Of a DNA stretch of 5,463 nt, positions 1-5,315 are shown piece by piece. The first letter of the stretch is position 1. Every line of letters starts with the position of its first letter. Source of the DNA: Patulibacter sp. (GTDB taxonomy: Bacteria; Actinomycetota; Thermoleophilia; Solirubrobacterales; Solirubrobacteraceae); contig JAVHXX010000303.1 of the NCBI GenBank assembly GCA_031119595.1, positions 1-5,463 on the forward strand. The letters are read 5' to 3'. A program made the translations under genes and the position numbers. The notes below the pieces were generated by a model. The model saw only the letters and a program-made list of their open reading frames with translations. It made no database searches and had not been told where the DNA came from.

Positions 1-410
1 TCGCTTCCTACTACGTTCAGGTGCGCGGATATCAGGCGCGGATCGCGCTGGCCCAGGCCACGATCCGGCTCGCGCTCGCGCCGAAGAGCAAGGCGTCGTA
101 CCGGGCGATCAATGCTGCCCGCGATCACGTGCGCCGCTTCGGCGCCCGCACCCCACCGGACGCGATGCGCAGCGCGAACTACCCGGGGGCGAAGAAGCTC
201 GGTCGCGGGCAGGGCTACGACGATCCGCACGCGCATCCGGGTGGGCTGTCGAAGCAGTCGGTGATGCCCGAGGGGCTGGAGGCGCTGCGCTTCTACGACC
301 CGCCCGAGACCGAGGCGCGCTTCCGCGACCGTGCCCGCGAGCTCGCGAAGCTGCGGGATCGGCCCTACCCGCCGGGCACGTTCCAGATCGGCGACGAGCC
401 GCCGCGCTGA
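1..410 (+). CDS. rarA: Replication-associated recombination protein A (RarA/MgsA AAA ATPase), C-terminal part, 5' end outside window
   Basis: This is the 3' end of a gene that enters from the left. The frame is open from base 3 and ends at TGA 408-410; the GTG at 21 is an internal Val codon, not a start. The visible ~135 residues match the C-terminal tetramerisation region of RarA/MgsA (known as WHIP/WRNIP1 in eukaryotes): the LAQATIRLALAPKSKASY helix, then YPGAKKLGRGQGYDDPHAHPGG, then the closing PEGLEALRFYDPPETE stretch. The AAA+ ATPase domain lies outside the window. Family knowledge: RarA is a cytoplasmic ATPase that acts on DNA ends and gaps at stalled replication forks, alongside SSB and the clamp loader. 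The next gene, 65 bp on in the same direction, encodes a clamp-loader subunit, itself an AAA+ relative, so the pairing makes functional sense. Nothing in the visible part suggests damage. The family call is secure; only the missing N-terminus limits it. Confidence 0.9.
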   Translation, partial: ASYYVQVRGYQARIALAQATIRLALAPKSKASYRAINAARDHVRRFGARTPPDAMRSANYPGAKKLGRGQGYDDPHAHPGGLSKQSVMPEGLEALRFYDPPETEARFRDRARELAKLRDRPYPPGTFQIGDEPPR

Positions 411-415
411 GCGAC

Positions 416-454
416 GGCCCGGCGCCGCTGTGGCGCGCGGGCGGCCGCCGGGCC
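416..454 (+). terminator. GC-rich hairpin after rarA, possible terminator without a U-tract
   Basis: A 9-bp perfect stem (GGCCCGGCG at 416-424 with CGCCGGGCC at 446-454) encloses a smaller CCGC/GCGG stem (425-428 with 437-440). It starts six bases after the rarA stop. No T-run follows, so it may be a weak or Rho-assisted terminator, or only a by-product of high GC. Its position between a stop codon and the putative -10 of holB supports a boundary role. Confidence 0.35.
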
Positions 455-463
455 GATGGCTGC

Positions 464-469
464 GACAAT
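464..469 (+). promoter_or_regulatory. -10-like GACAAT placed for a leaderless holB transcript
   Basis: GACAAT matches TATAAT at 4 of 6 positions, including the key A2 and T6. It ends exactly 6 nt before the holB ATG at 476, so transcription would begin at or next to that A. No Shine-Dalgarno is present (GCGGCG precedes the ATG) and no clear -35 is seen at 16-18 bp. Confidence 0.4.
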
Positions 470-475
470 GCGGCG

Positions 476-1666
476 ATGTCCGCCGACGCCCTCCTCGCGC
501 TGCTCGACGCCCAGCCGCACGCCAAGGCCGTGCTCGCCGGGGTGGCCGCGGGCCGCCAGGAGCTGTCGCACGCGTATCTGATCACCGGACCGGGCGGGAG
601 CGGCAAGGGTGCCCTGGCTGCCGAGATCGCTGCGGCGGCCCTCGCCACGCCGTCGATCGAGGGGCCGCTCACGCCGGAGCGCGTCGACGACGACCTCCGC
701 ACCCGCGTGCACCGGCGGGTCCACCCGGACCTCGCCTGGGTCGTGCCGACGAGCGGCGCCGGCATCCTCGTCGAGGACGTCGAGACGCAGGTGCTCGCGG
801 CCGCCGGTTCGACGCCGCTCGTGGCGTCCCGGCGGATCTTCGTGATCGAGGAGGTCGACCGCCTCAACGACTCCGCGGCCAACCGCCTCCTGAAGACCAT
901 CGAGGAGCCGCCGGCGTACGTGCACCTGCTGCTGCTGAGCAGCCGCGCGGGCGAGGTGATGGACACCATCGCGAGCCGTTGTCAGCGGATCCGTCTCGAG
1001 GGGCTCGAGCAGGCGAAGGTCGTCGAACGGCTCGAGCGGTCGGGGGTCGAGTCCGAGCTCGCGCGCAGCGCGGCCGGCATCGCCGGCCCGGACGGCGACC
1101 TCGCGGCACTGCTCGCCGATCCGCAGCTCGGGAAGCCGCTGCGCGAGGCCGCCGAGCGGTACGCGATCGGATCGCTCCAGGGCAACGTCGCCGCACCGTG
1201 GGAGGCGCTCCTCGACCGCGCGAACGCCGCAGGTACGCGCGCGTCGGATGCCGTCACCGAGCAGGGCGAGCCGATGCTCGAGCACCTCGAGGGCCGCGAC
1301 AAGACGAGCTTCGTGAAGACCGTCGAGGAGCGGGCGAAGCGGGCCGGCCGCCAGGCGCGCAACGCCGAACTCGACGCTGCGTTGTCGCTGACCGCCGCCT
1401 GGCTGCGCGACCTCTGGGTCCTCTCGCTCGACGCCGGCGACACCGTCCGCGCGATCGACCGCACGTCAGCGCTCCACGACACCCTCGCCTCGCTCGCGGC
1501 GACGGCCGACGAGCGCCGCGCTCTCGCGCCGCGCCTCGCCGACGTCGTCGACCAGGTCGAGCGGTCGCGTGCGGCGCTCAAGGTGAACGCCTCCGAGGGC
1601 CTGCTGCTCGACGCACTCGCGGTGCAGATCGGCTCGATCGCCCACGGACGGCCGGTCACGGCGTGA
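476..1666 (+). CDS. holB: DNA polymerase III subunit delta-prime (clamp-loader AAA+ protein)
   Basis: The 396-residue protein has the layout of the delta-prime clamp-loader subunit, which helps gamma/tau and delta open the beta clamp and load it on primed DNA. Visible in order: the HAYLITGPGGSGKG P-loop (residues 32-45), HPDL (83-86), a Walker B-like IFVIEEVDRLNDSAANRLLKT (121-141), EEPP (143-146), the arginine-finger SRC motif (167-169), and a helical C-terminal collar with RNAELDAALSLTAAWLRDL (296-313). Two oddities stand out. The usual Ser/Thr of Walker A is Gly45, as expected of a subunit with weak or no ATPase activity. The zinc-module cysteines are also absent; the only Cys is in SRC. 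The start is ATG 476, because the ATG at 468 is out of frame. No Shine-Dalgarno is seen and a leaderless start is likely. A dnaX (gamma/tau) product is the main alternative, but the lost P-loop Ser/Thr and missing zinc module argue against it. Confidence 0.9.
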   Translation: MSADALLALLDAQPHAKAVLAGVAAGRQELSHAYLITGPGGSGKGALAAEIAAAALATPSIEGPLTPERVDDDLRTRVHRRVHPDLAWVVPTSGAGILVEDVETQVLAAAGSTPLVASRRIFVIEEVDRLNDSAANRLLKTIEEPPAYVHLLLLSSRAGEVMDTIASRCQRIRLEGLEQAKVVERLERSGVESELARSAAGIAGPDGDLAALLADPQLGKPLREAAERYAIGSLQGNVAAPWEALLDRANAAGTRASDAVTEQGEPMLEHLEGRDKTSFVKTVEERAKRAGRQARNAELDAALSLTAAWLRDLWVLSLDAGDTVRAIDRTSALHDTLASLAATADERRALAPRLADVVDQVERSRAALKVNASEGLLLDALAVQIGSIAHGRPVTA

Positions 1667-1680
1667 GCCGCCGCCGGCAC

Positions 1681-1716
1681 GTCCGCGACGCCGCGGGCAC
1701 GGGCGCCGGGGCGGAC
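1681..1716 (+). terminator. Weak inverted repeat in the holB to membrane-protein gap
   Basis: GTCCGC (1681-1686) pairs with GCGGAC (1711-1716), with an inner CGCC/GGCG pairing (1689-1692 with 1702-1705). There is no U-tract, and the repeat ends five bases before the next start codon. It could be a weak terminator, a structure near the ribosome site, or chance in very GC-rich DNA. Confidence 0.2.
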
Positions 1717-1721
1717 CGCGC

Positions 1722-2645
1722 GTGACGGTCGGCGAGGTCGACCTCGAGGCCGGTCGGCGGCCGCTGACGCTCCGATCGGCGATCGGGTGGCTCGTGATGA
1801 TCGCGGCCGTCGTCGTCGTGATCCTCGTCGGCAACCACCACGCCCACGAGATCGCGCACACCCTGCGGACGGTGTCGGTGTGGCCGGTCCTCGGTGCCGC
1901 GGCGCTGCATGCGATCACGCTCGCGTTGCGGTCGGAGGCGTGGCGGATCGGCCTGCGGGCGGTCGGTGCGAGTACGCTGCCGCTCGGCGCGATCCACCGG
2001 GCCAATGCGCTGGCGTTCCTCGTGGGCACGGTGCAGGGCGAGTTGAGTCTGCCGGCACGCGTGGCCGCGCTGCGGCGCGCCGAGCCCGATCGCGCGCCGA
2101 CGGCGGTGCAGACCGCCATGGTCGATGCGCCGCTCGCGCTCGTGGAGATCGCGGGGCTGTTCGCGTTCGCGGCGCTCTGGAAGCCCGTGCTCATCGTGGG
2201 CACGCTCGCGATCGCGGTGGCGCTGCCGGTGCTCGCGCGGCGCGTCGCCCCGAGCCGTCCCGAGGGTTCGCCGCTGCGCGGGCTCATGGTCGCCTCGGAC
2301 CTCGCCGCGCTGCGCCGGCTCGTGGTCGTGATGGCGGGCGTGGTGCTCGTCTCGGCCCTCCGCGTGTGGGTGATCCTGCTCGCGTTCCACCTCCACGCCG
2401 ACGTGACGAGCGTGGCCAAGGTCATCGCCGCCGTCACGGTGATCGGCGTGTTCCCGATCGGGATCGGCACCGGCCCGGCCGCCACGATCGCCTCGCTCTC
2501 CTCGGGCGTCTCGGCGACCACCACCGACGGCATCGCGTTCAGCGCCGGCCTCGCCATCAGCGCCACGAGCGTGCTCGGCGTCCTGATCTACGCCGTGCTC
2601 ACGTGGGGCTGGTCCGCGCGGCGGCTGGTGGTGCGGCGCGGCTGA
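1722..2645 (+). CDS. Lysylphosphatidylglycerol synthase TM-region / flippase-like integral membrane protein
   Basis: The 307-residue protein is mostly hydrophobic. Likely membrane helices lie at about residues 20-36, 53-69, 92-106, 136-152, 154-171, 199-222, 229-247 and 270-295. The pattern fits the LPG_synthase_TM (UPF0104, MprF N-terminal-like) family: a short N-terminal helix, a second helix followed by EAWR (72-75), a polar loop with QGELSLPARVAALRR (105-119), and FPIGIGTGPAA (244-254) where relatives carry a P-x-G-x-G turn. The aminoacyl-transferase domain of full-length MprF is absent, so this is a stand-alone membrane domain. Family knowledge suggests lipid or polyprenyl-lipid transfer across the membrane; the substrate cannot be told. 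The GTG at 1722 is chosen because the next Met (residue 26) would cut into the first helix. A GGGGCGGA stretch upstream is a poor ribosome site. It follows holB by 55 bp and may be read through from it. Confidence 0.75.
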   Translation: MTVGEVDLEAGRRPLTLRSAIGWLVMIAAVVVVILVGNHHAHEIAHTLRTVSVWPVLGAAALHAITLALRSEAWRIGLRAVGASTLPLGAIHRANALAFLVGTVQGELSLPARVAALRRAEPDRAPTAVQTAMVDAPLALVEIAGLFAFAALWKPVLIVGTLAIAVALPVLARRVAPSRPEGSPLRGLMVASDLAALRRLVVVMAGVVLVSALRVWVILLAFHLHADVTSVAKVIAAVTVIGVFPIGIGTGPAATIASLSSGVSATTTDGIAFSAGLAISATSVLGVLIYAVLTWGWSARRLVVRRG

Positions 2646-2647
2646 GG

Positions 2648-2666
2648 GCCCGGGCGCCGCGCGGGC
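2648..2666. terminator. Short hairpin in the convergent gap, weak bidirectional terminator candidate
   Basis: The 28-bp gap between two converging genes holds a 5-bp stem (GCCCG 2648-2652 with CGGGC 2662-2666) around a 9-nt GC-only loop. No T-run is present on either strand. It is listed because it is the only structure available between two genes read toward each other. Confidence 0.22.
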
Positions 2667-2673
2667 AGCTCGG

Positions 2674-3162
2674 TCAGGCGACGGCGGTGATGAGCAGCGC
2701 GATCGCGGGCACGAGGCCCTGGATGAGCGCGCCGCGGAGCAGGCGGCCGCGGGTCGAGATGATCAGCACCAGCGCGGCGCCGAGCATCGAGAGCAGGGCG
2801 AAGATCACGACGGCCGCGCCCCAGTGGTGCAGTCCGGCGAACTGGCCGACGGCGGCGTGGGCGTTCGCGACGTCCGCGGGGCTGCCGGTCGCGCCGACGG
2901 CGGTCACGAGGTTCGACAGGTGCTCGAGGTCCGAGTGCTCAGACCGCAGCCGGATGAACCCGACCACGATCCCGATGGCCAGGAAGAGGTTGTAGAAGCC
3001 CTGGTTGAGCGCCATCGGCTTCACGTGGTCGGCCTCTTCCTGCGAGCCGATGCCGAAGCCCTTCCAGGTCGACGGCTTCGAGAACACGATGCTCTCGAGG
3101 TAGAAGAAGAGCACGTGCAGTGCGGCGGCCACGAGGGCGAGGATCTGGGCGGAGAGCGGCAT
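2674..3162 (-). CDS. DUF1304-family four-helix membrane protein with an enlarged central loop
   Basis: The 162-residue membrane protein has helices at about 4-24, 52-72, 113-136 and 142-162. Family marks of DUF1304 are visible: LHVLFFYLES (15-24) with His16 and Glu23 in the first helix, FGIGSQEEADHVKPMALNQGFYNLFLA (36-62) with the NQG motif, and QGLVPA (148-153) before the end. The function of this family is not established. Members I recall are near 120 residues; the excess lies in residues 73-112, a polar stretch between helices 2 and 3 that includes an LHHW at 111-114. The gene runs 29 bp behind the propeller gene, so the two could share a transcript, but it also has its own -10-like TAGGGT 6 nt before the ATG. 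No strong Shine-Dalgarno is seen. It converges with the flippase-like gene. Confidence 0.75.
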   Translation of the reverse strand: MPLSAQILALVAAALHVLFFYLESIVFSKPSTWKGFGIGSQEEADHVKPMALNQGFYNLFLAIGIVVGFIRLRSEHSDLEHLSNLVTAVGATGSPADVANAHAAVGQFAGLHHWGAAVVIFALLSMLGAALVLIISTRGRLLRGALIQGLVPAIALLITAVA

Positions 3163-3168
3163 GGCGCG

Positions 3169-3174
3169 ACCCTA
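3169..3174 (-). promoter_or_regulatory. -10-like TAGGGT placed for a leaderless DUF1304 transcript
   Basis: Read on the minus strand, TAGGGT fits the TAnnnT form common in actinobacterial promoters. It ends exactly 6 nt before the ATG at 3162. A GTGACC stretch (3195-3190), matching TTGACA at 4 of 6, lies 15 bp upstream, shorter than the usual spacer. The same bases could instead serve as a poor ribosome site. Confidence 0.4.
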
Positions 3175-3191
3175 CCCGGCGCCGCCGCCGG

Positions 3192-4175
3192 TCACCGCTT
3201 CGCGGCGGTCAACTTCCGGATGTACGGGTGAACGCCCTCGGCGGTCGTCCAGGCCGTGGTGCCGCCGGTCGACAGCGCCAGCGATTCGCCTTGGCCGTCA
3301 TCGAGTCCGGTCGGGGACACGCAGGGCGTGCGGCGCAGCGTGGTCGTGATGGGCTCGCCGCCACGGCGCTTCCAGACCGAGAGGCTGAAGTAGCCGCGGA
3401 CGGCGATGGTCGAGCCGTCACGCGACACGTCGCCGCCGGTCGCGAGGGGGATCGAGATCGGCCCGATCTTGCGGAGCGTCGCCGTGCCGCCCCAGGGCAG
3501 CGGCGGGCTCAGCGCGTACGCATTGCCGCCGGCCAGCCCCTTGGTCACCACGACGAGCGTGCCGCGCTTCGGGTCGACCAGGAGCGTCTCGGCGTCGTGG
3601 GCGCCGTCCGGGTAGTGCAGCCGCAGCCGCTGCCCGGGCGCGGTGTCGCCGCCGCCGACCGCGTTCACGGGCTCGGGCACCCGGTAGATGTCGATCGACG
3701 CGCGCACCGCGTTGTTGTCGCCGATGTCCGCGGCGTAGATGACCGGCCCGTCCGGCCCGGGACCGGCGGCGATGTCCTCCCAGTCGACGTTCTCCGCGCC
3801 GGGGACCGTCCAGTTGCCGGCGACCGAGCCGTCGTCACGGATCGCCGAGAGGACCGGTGGGGCGCCGCTGTCGTCGATGCCCCAGAGCAGGTGCGGCGTG
3901 CGGCGGCTCGCGACCAGTCCCGAGAGCTCGTTGAGGTTGCCGTCCGTGACGCGCCCAAGCCGCGCGACGGCGAGCTTCTGGCACAGCGGCGGGGCGCTGG
4001 CGGCCGCGTTCGACGGGCGGGTGGTCGCCTCGGACTTCTTCAGGTCGGCGATCTCGGCCTGGATCGCCGCGGACCGCTCGGACTGGCGGCCGAGCTTCAC
4101 CACGCCCGCGACGACCACGAGCACGACGATGAGGGCCGCCGCTGCGGCGACGGCTGGGTGGCGGCGGCGGGCCAT
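3192..4175 (-). CDS. Membrane-anchored extracellular beta-propeller-like protein of unknown function
   Basis: The 327-residue protein starts with RRR (3-5) and a hydrophobic helix (about 8-27). A short charged stretch follows (30-50), then an Ala/Pro/Ser linker (51-63), then a repeat-rich outer domain. The N-terminus lacks a clear cleavage site, so it is probably a signal anchor with the bulk outside. The outer domain shows blade-like beta strands with conserved-looking acidic turns: NELSGL (82-87), DDSG (101-104), DWEDIA (131-136), DIGDN (150-154), YPDGAHDAETLLVDP (188-202), GDVSRDG (248-254) and QGESLAL (295-301). I recall the same ELSGL / DWE / DIGDN / DGAHDAETLLVDP series in uncharacterised actinobacterial secreted proteins loosely described as WD40-like or phytase/esterase-like propellers. 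The acidic turns could bind calcium. Cys65 and Cys285 lie near the two ends and could clasp the ring. Substrate and activity are unknown. The gene lies 67 bp after the lipoprotein gene and 29 bp before the DUF1304 gene, all three in one direction. Confidence 0.7.
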   Translation of the reverse strand: MARRRHPAVAAAAALIVVLVVVAGVVKLGRQSERSAAIQAEIADLKKSEATTRPSNAAASAPPLCQKLAVARLGRVTDGNLNELSGLVASRRTPHLLWGIDDSGAPPVLSAIRDDGSVAGNWTVPGAENVDWEDIAAGPGPDGPVIYAADIGDNNAVRASIDIYRVPEPVNAVGGGDTAPGQRLRLHYPDGAHDAETLLVDPKRGTLVVVTKGLAGGNAYALSPPLPWGGTATLRKIGPISIPLATGGDVSRDGSTIAVRGYFSLSVWKRRGGEPITTTLRRTPCVSPTGLDDGQGESLALSTGGTTAWTTAEGVHPYIRKLTAAKR

Positions 4176-4181
4176 GCGACC

Positions 4182-4187
4182 AGTGTG
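4182..4187 (-). promoter_or_regulatory. -10-like CACACT placed for a leaderless propeller-gene transcript
   Basis: On the minus strand CACACT keeps the A2 and T6 of the -10 consensus and ends exactly 6 nt before the ATG at 4175. No Shine-Dalgarno is present in that interval (GGTCGC). It overlaps one arm of the hairpin at 4185-4213. No -35 is seen. Confidence 0.3.
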
Positions 4188-4213
4188 CCGGGCCCCGCGG
4201 CGCGGGGCGGCAC
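4185..4213 (-). terminator. Strong stem-loop between the lipoprotein and propeller genes
   Basis: GTGCCG (4185-4190) pairs with CGGCAC (4208-4213). After a 2-nt bulge, CCCCGC (4193-4198) pairs with GCGGGG (4202-4207) around a GGC loop. This gives 12 base pairs, nearly all G-C. It lies 29 bases past the lipoprotein stop on the minus strand, as expected for a terminator, but has no U-tract. A second inverted repeat, GTCGC/GCGAC (4220-4224 with 4239-4243), reaches the first base of the stop triplet. Confidence 0.45.
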
Positions 4214-4242
4214 CCGGGCGTCGCGCCGCCGCGCCGCGGCGA

Positions 4243-4956
4243 CTACTTCCAGGTGACGTTGAGCTTGTTCGTCGCCGGGTCGTAGACGGACCAGGTGGCG
4301 CCCTTCAGCGAGCCGCCGCCGGGGATGAGGTAGGTCTGGCAGGCGTCGAACGACTTGCCGGGGCCGAAGTCCTTCGGCTGGGTGTCCTCGTTGCAGGCGT
4401 CGAAGGTGCCCATGACGATGAGCGAGTTCTGCTCCTGGTCGCGGTCGTCGAGACCGCCGAGGAAGTGCTGCGGCGTGGTGCCGGAGAGGTCGGTCTTGCC
4501 CGCGTTCTTCACGCTGAGCTTGAGGTAGTACGGGCTCGACGCCTTCTCCTTGGCATCGAGGTCCATGTTCTTGAAGTCGCTCATCGACGCCTTCGTGATC
4601 GACTTCACCGTGATCGTCACGATGCCTGACTTGTTGTTGCTCGAGTCCTTGTAGTCGAGCGTCGCCGACTGGCCGATCTTGAGCTGCGTGCCCGCCGCGG
4701 TGGTGCCGGGCGACGGCGGGGCGTCGACGCCGGGCGTCTTGCCCGTAGTCGTCGAGGCGGGCGACGTCGCCGGGCTCGAGGCGGCGACGTCGGTGGTGGT
4801 CGCGGCCGGCGTGCTCGCCGGGGCTGCGGCTGAGGTGGCGCTGCTCGCGGCCGAGGCCGAGTCGCTGCCGTCGCTGCTGCTTCCGCACGACGCCAGGCCT
4901 GCGGTGCAGGCGATGGCGAGAAGCGCCGGAACGATGGGGGTGAGCGGGCGACGCAT
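4243..4956 (-). CDS. Secreted lipoprotein with low-complexity linker and DUF4352-like domain
   Basis: The 237-residue protein begins MRRPLTPIVPALLAIACTAG and has a lipobox LASC (21-24). Cys24 should be lipid-modified and the protein held on the outer face of the membrane. Residues 25-90 form a linker rich in Ser, Thr, Ala and Pro. Residues 91-237 form a beta-rich domain beginning LKIGQSATLDY, with the conserved-looking YYLKLSVKNAGKTDL strand and a late FGPGKSFDACQTYLIPGG segment. This fits the immunoglobulin-like DUF4352 fold found in many Gram-positive lipoproteins; the function is unknown. Two cysteines, in DACNED and DACQTY, could form a disulfide. The ATG at 4956 is chosen over upstream starts because it gives a clean signal peptide and has GAGGAA (4969-4964) 7 nt before it. 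The longer frame up to 5202 would bury the signal peptide behind ~80 Arg-rich residues. A promoter lies at 5026-4998. Confidence 0.85.
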   Translation of the reverse strand: MRRPLTPIVPALLAIACTAGLASCGSSSDGSDSASAASSATSAAAPASTPAATTTDVAASSPATSPASTTTGKTPGVDAPPSPGTTAAGTQLKIGQSATLDYKDSSNNKSGIVTITVKSITKASMSDFKNMDLDAKEKASSPYYLKLSVKNAGKTDLSGTTPQHFLGGLDDRDQEQNSLIVMGTFDACNEDTQPKDFGPGKSFDACQTYLIPGGGSLKGATWSVYDPATNKLNVTWK

Positions 4957-4963
4957 GGAGCGG

Positions 4964-4969
4964 TTCCTC
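4964..4969 (-). promoter_or_regulatory. Shine-Dalgarno GAGGAA that fixes the lipoprotein start
   Basis: GAGGAA on the minus strand sits 7 nt upstream of the ATG at 4956. It is the clearest ribosome site in the window and rejects the N-terminally extended reading of this gene. Confidence 0.75.
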
Positions 4970-4997
4970 AAGGGCGGAATTGGCACGATGGCGCTCC

Positions 4998-5026
4998 ATG
5001 GTAGGCGCGGACGCGCCCGCCGTCGA
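4998..5026 (-). promoter_or_regulatory. Promoter of the lipoprotein gene (TCGACG, 17 bp, TACCAT)
   Basis: On the minus strand a -35-like TCGACG (5026-5021, 4 of 6 to TTGACA) is followed after exactly 17 bp by TACCAT (5003-4998), a TAnnnT-type -10. Transcription would begin near 4991, giving a leader of about 35 nt that contains the GAGGAA ribosome site. Confidence 0.5.
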
Positions 5027-5196
5027 GCGGCCTGGGAGCCTCGATTTGGACCCGCGGTATCCGAGGTTCTCGCGCGCCCGCGACGCGCCCGCGCGAAGAG
5101 ATCATCGACGCTCGACGCAGGTGGCGTCGTCGCCGACCCGGAGCCGTTCGTGCACCCCCGTGTGCGCGTCAGCACGCGAGCCGCGGCGAAGCTCGC

Positions 5197-5202
5197 TACC
5201 AT
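5197..5202 (+). promoter_or_regulatory. -10-like TACCAT upstream of tRNA-Thr
   Basis: TACCAT ends 10 nt before the first base of the mature tRNA, giving a 3-4 nt precursor leader. It is identical to the -10 proposed for the lipoprotein gene. No convincing -35 is seen at 16-18 bp (ACGCGA at 17 bp). Confidence 0.4.
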
Positions 5203-5212
5203 GCGCGAGCAC

Positions 5213-5284
5213 GCCGATGTAGCTCAGGGGTAGAGCACTTCACTCGTAATGAAGGGGTCGTGGGTTCAAATCCCACCGTCGGCT
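5213..5284 (+). tRNA. tRNA-Thr, anticodon CGT
   Basis: A full 72-nt cloverleaf can be drawn. The acceptor GCCGATG pairs with CGTCGGC (one T-G wobble). The D stem is GCTC/GAGC with an AGGGGTA loop. The anticodon stem CTTCA/TGAAG holds loop CTCGTAA, so the anticodon is CGT and reads ACG. The variable loop is GGGTC. The T stem GTGGG/CCCAC carries the standard TTCAAAT loop. The discriminator base is T and CCA is not encoded (TAAGCA follows), so CCA must be added after transcription. ACG is a favoured Thr codon in such GC-rich genomes. Confidence 0.95.
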
Positions 5285-5287
5285 TAA

Positions 5288-5302
5288 GCAGGAACAGCCT
5301 GC
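5288..5302 (+). other. Small hairpin in the tRNA-Thr 3' trailer
   Basis: GCAGG (5288-5292) and CCTGC (5298-5302) can pair around AACAG. It lies between the tRNA end and the terminator and may help 3' processing, or be chance. Confidence 0.25.
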
Positions 5303-5315
5303 AAATCGCAACATT

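Noticed and set aside
468..470. ATG at 468 as holB start
   Set aside because: It is out of frame with the holB coding sequence; the in-frame ATG is at 476.
365..1285. Minus-strand frames opposite rarA and holB, including 109-969 and 982-1680
   Set aside because: Antisense shadows of holB. They have no domain, no ribosome site and strongly skewed composition.
331..1725. Long plus-strand frame of 464 residues overlapping holB
   Set aside because: It is Arg/Gly/Pro/Ala-rich with no motif and lies in a shifted frame over the well-supported holB gene. High GC makes stop codons rare.
1466..2566. Minus-strand frame of 366 residues, and 1656-2396, opposite the flippase-like gene
   Set aside because: Thr/Ala/Arg-rich or His/Arg-rich antisense reading without motifs. 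The plus strand gives a coherent membrane protein.
3120..4256. Plus-strand frames over the propeller and DUF1304 genes, also 2824-3231 and 3739-4629
   Set aside because: Arg/Gly/Val-rich translations with no domains, antisense to genes with clear family motifs.
4957..5202. N-terminal extension of the lipoprotein to 5202
   Set aside because: It would place about 80 Arg-rich residues before a perfect signal peptide and lipobox, and it would cross the promoter and the GAGGAA site.
4679..5233. Plus-strand frames across the lipoprotein upstream region, including 4980-5222
   Set aside because: They run antisense to the lipoprotein linker and into the tRNA. No ribosome site or motif is seen.
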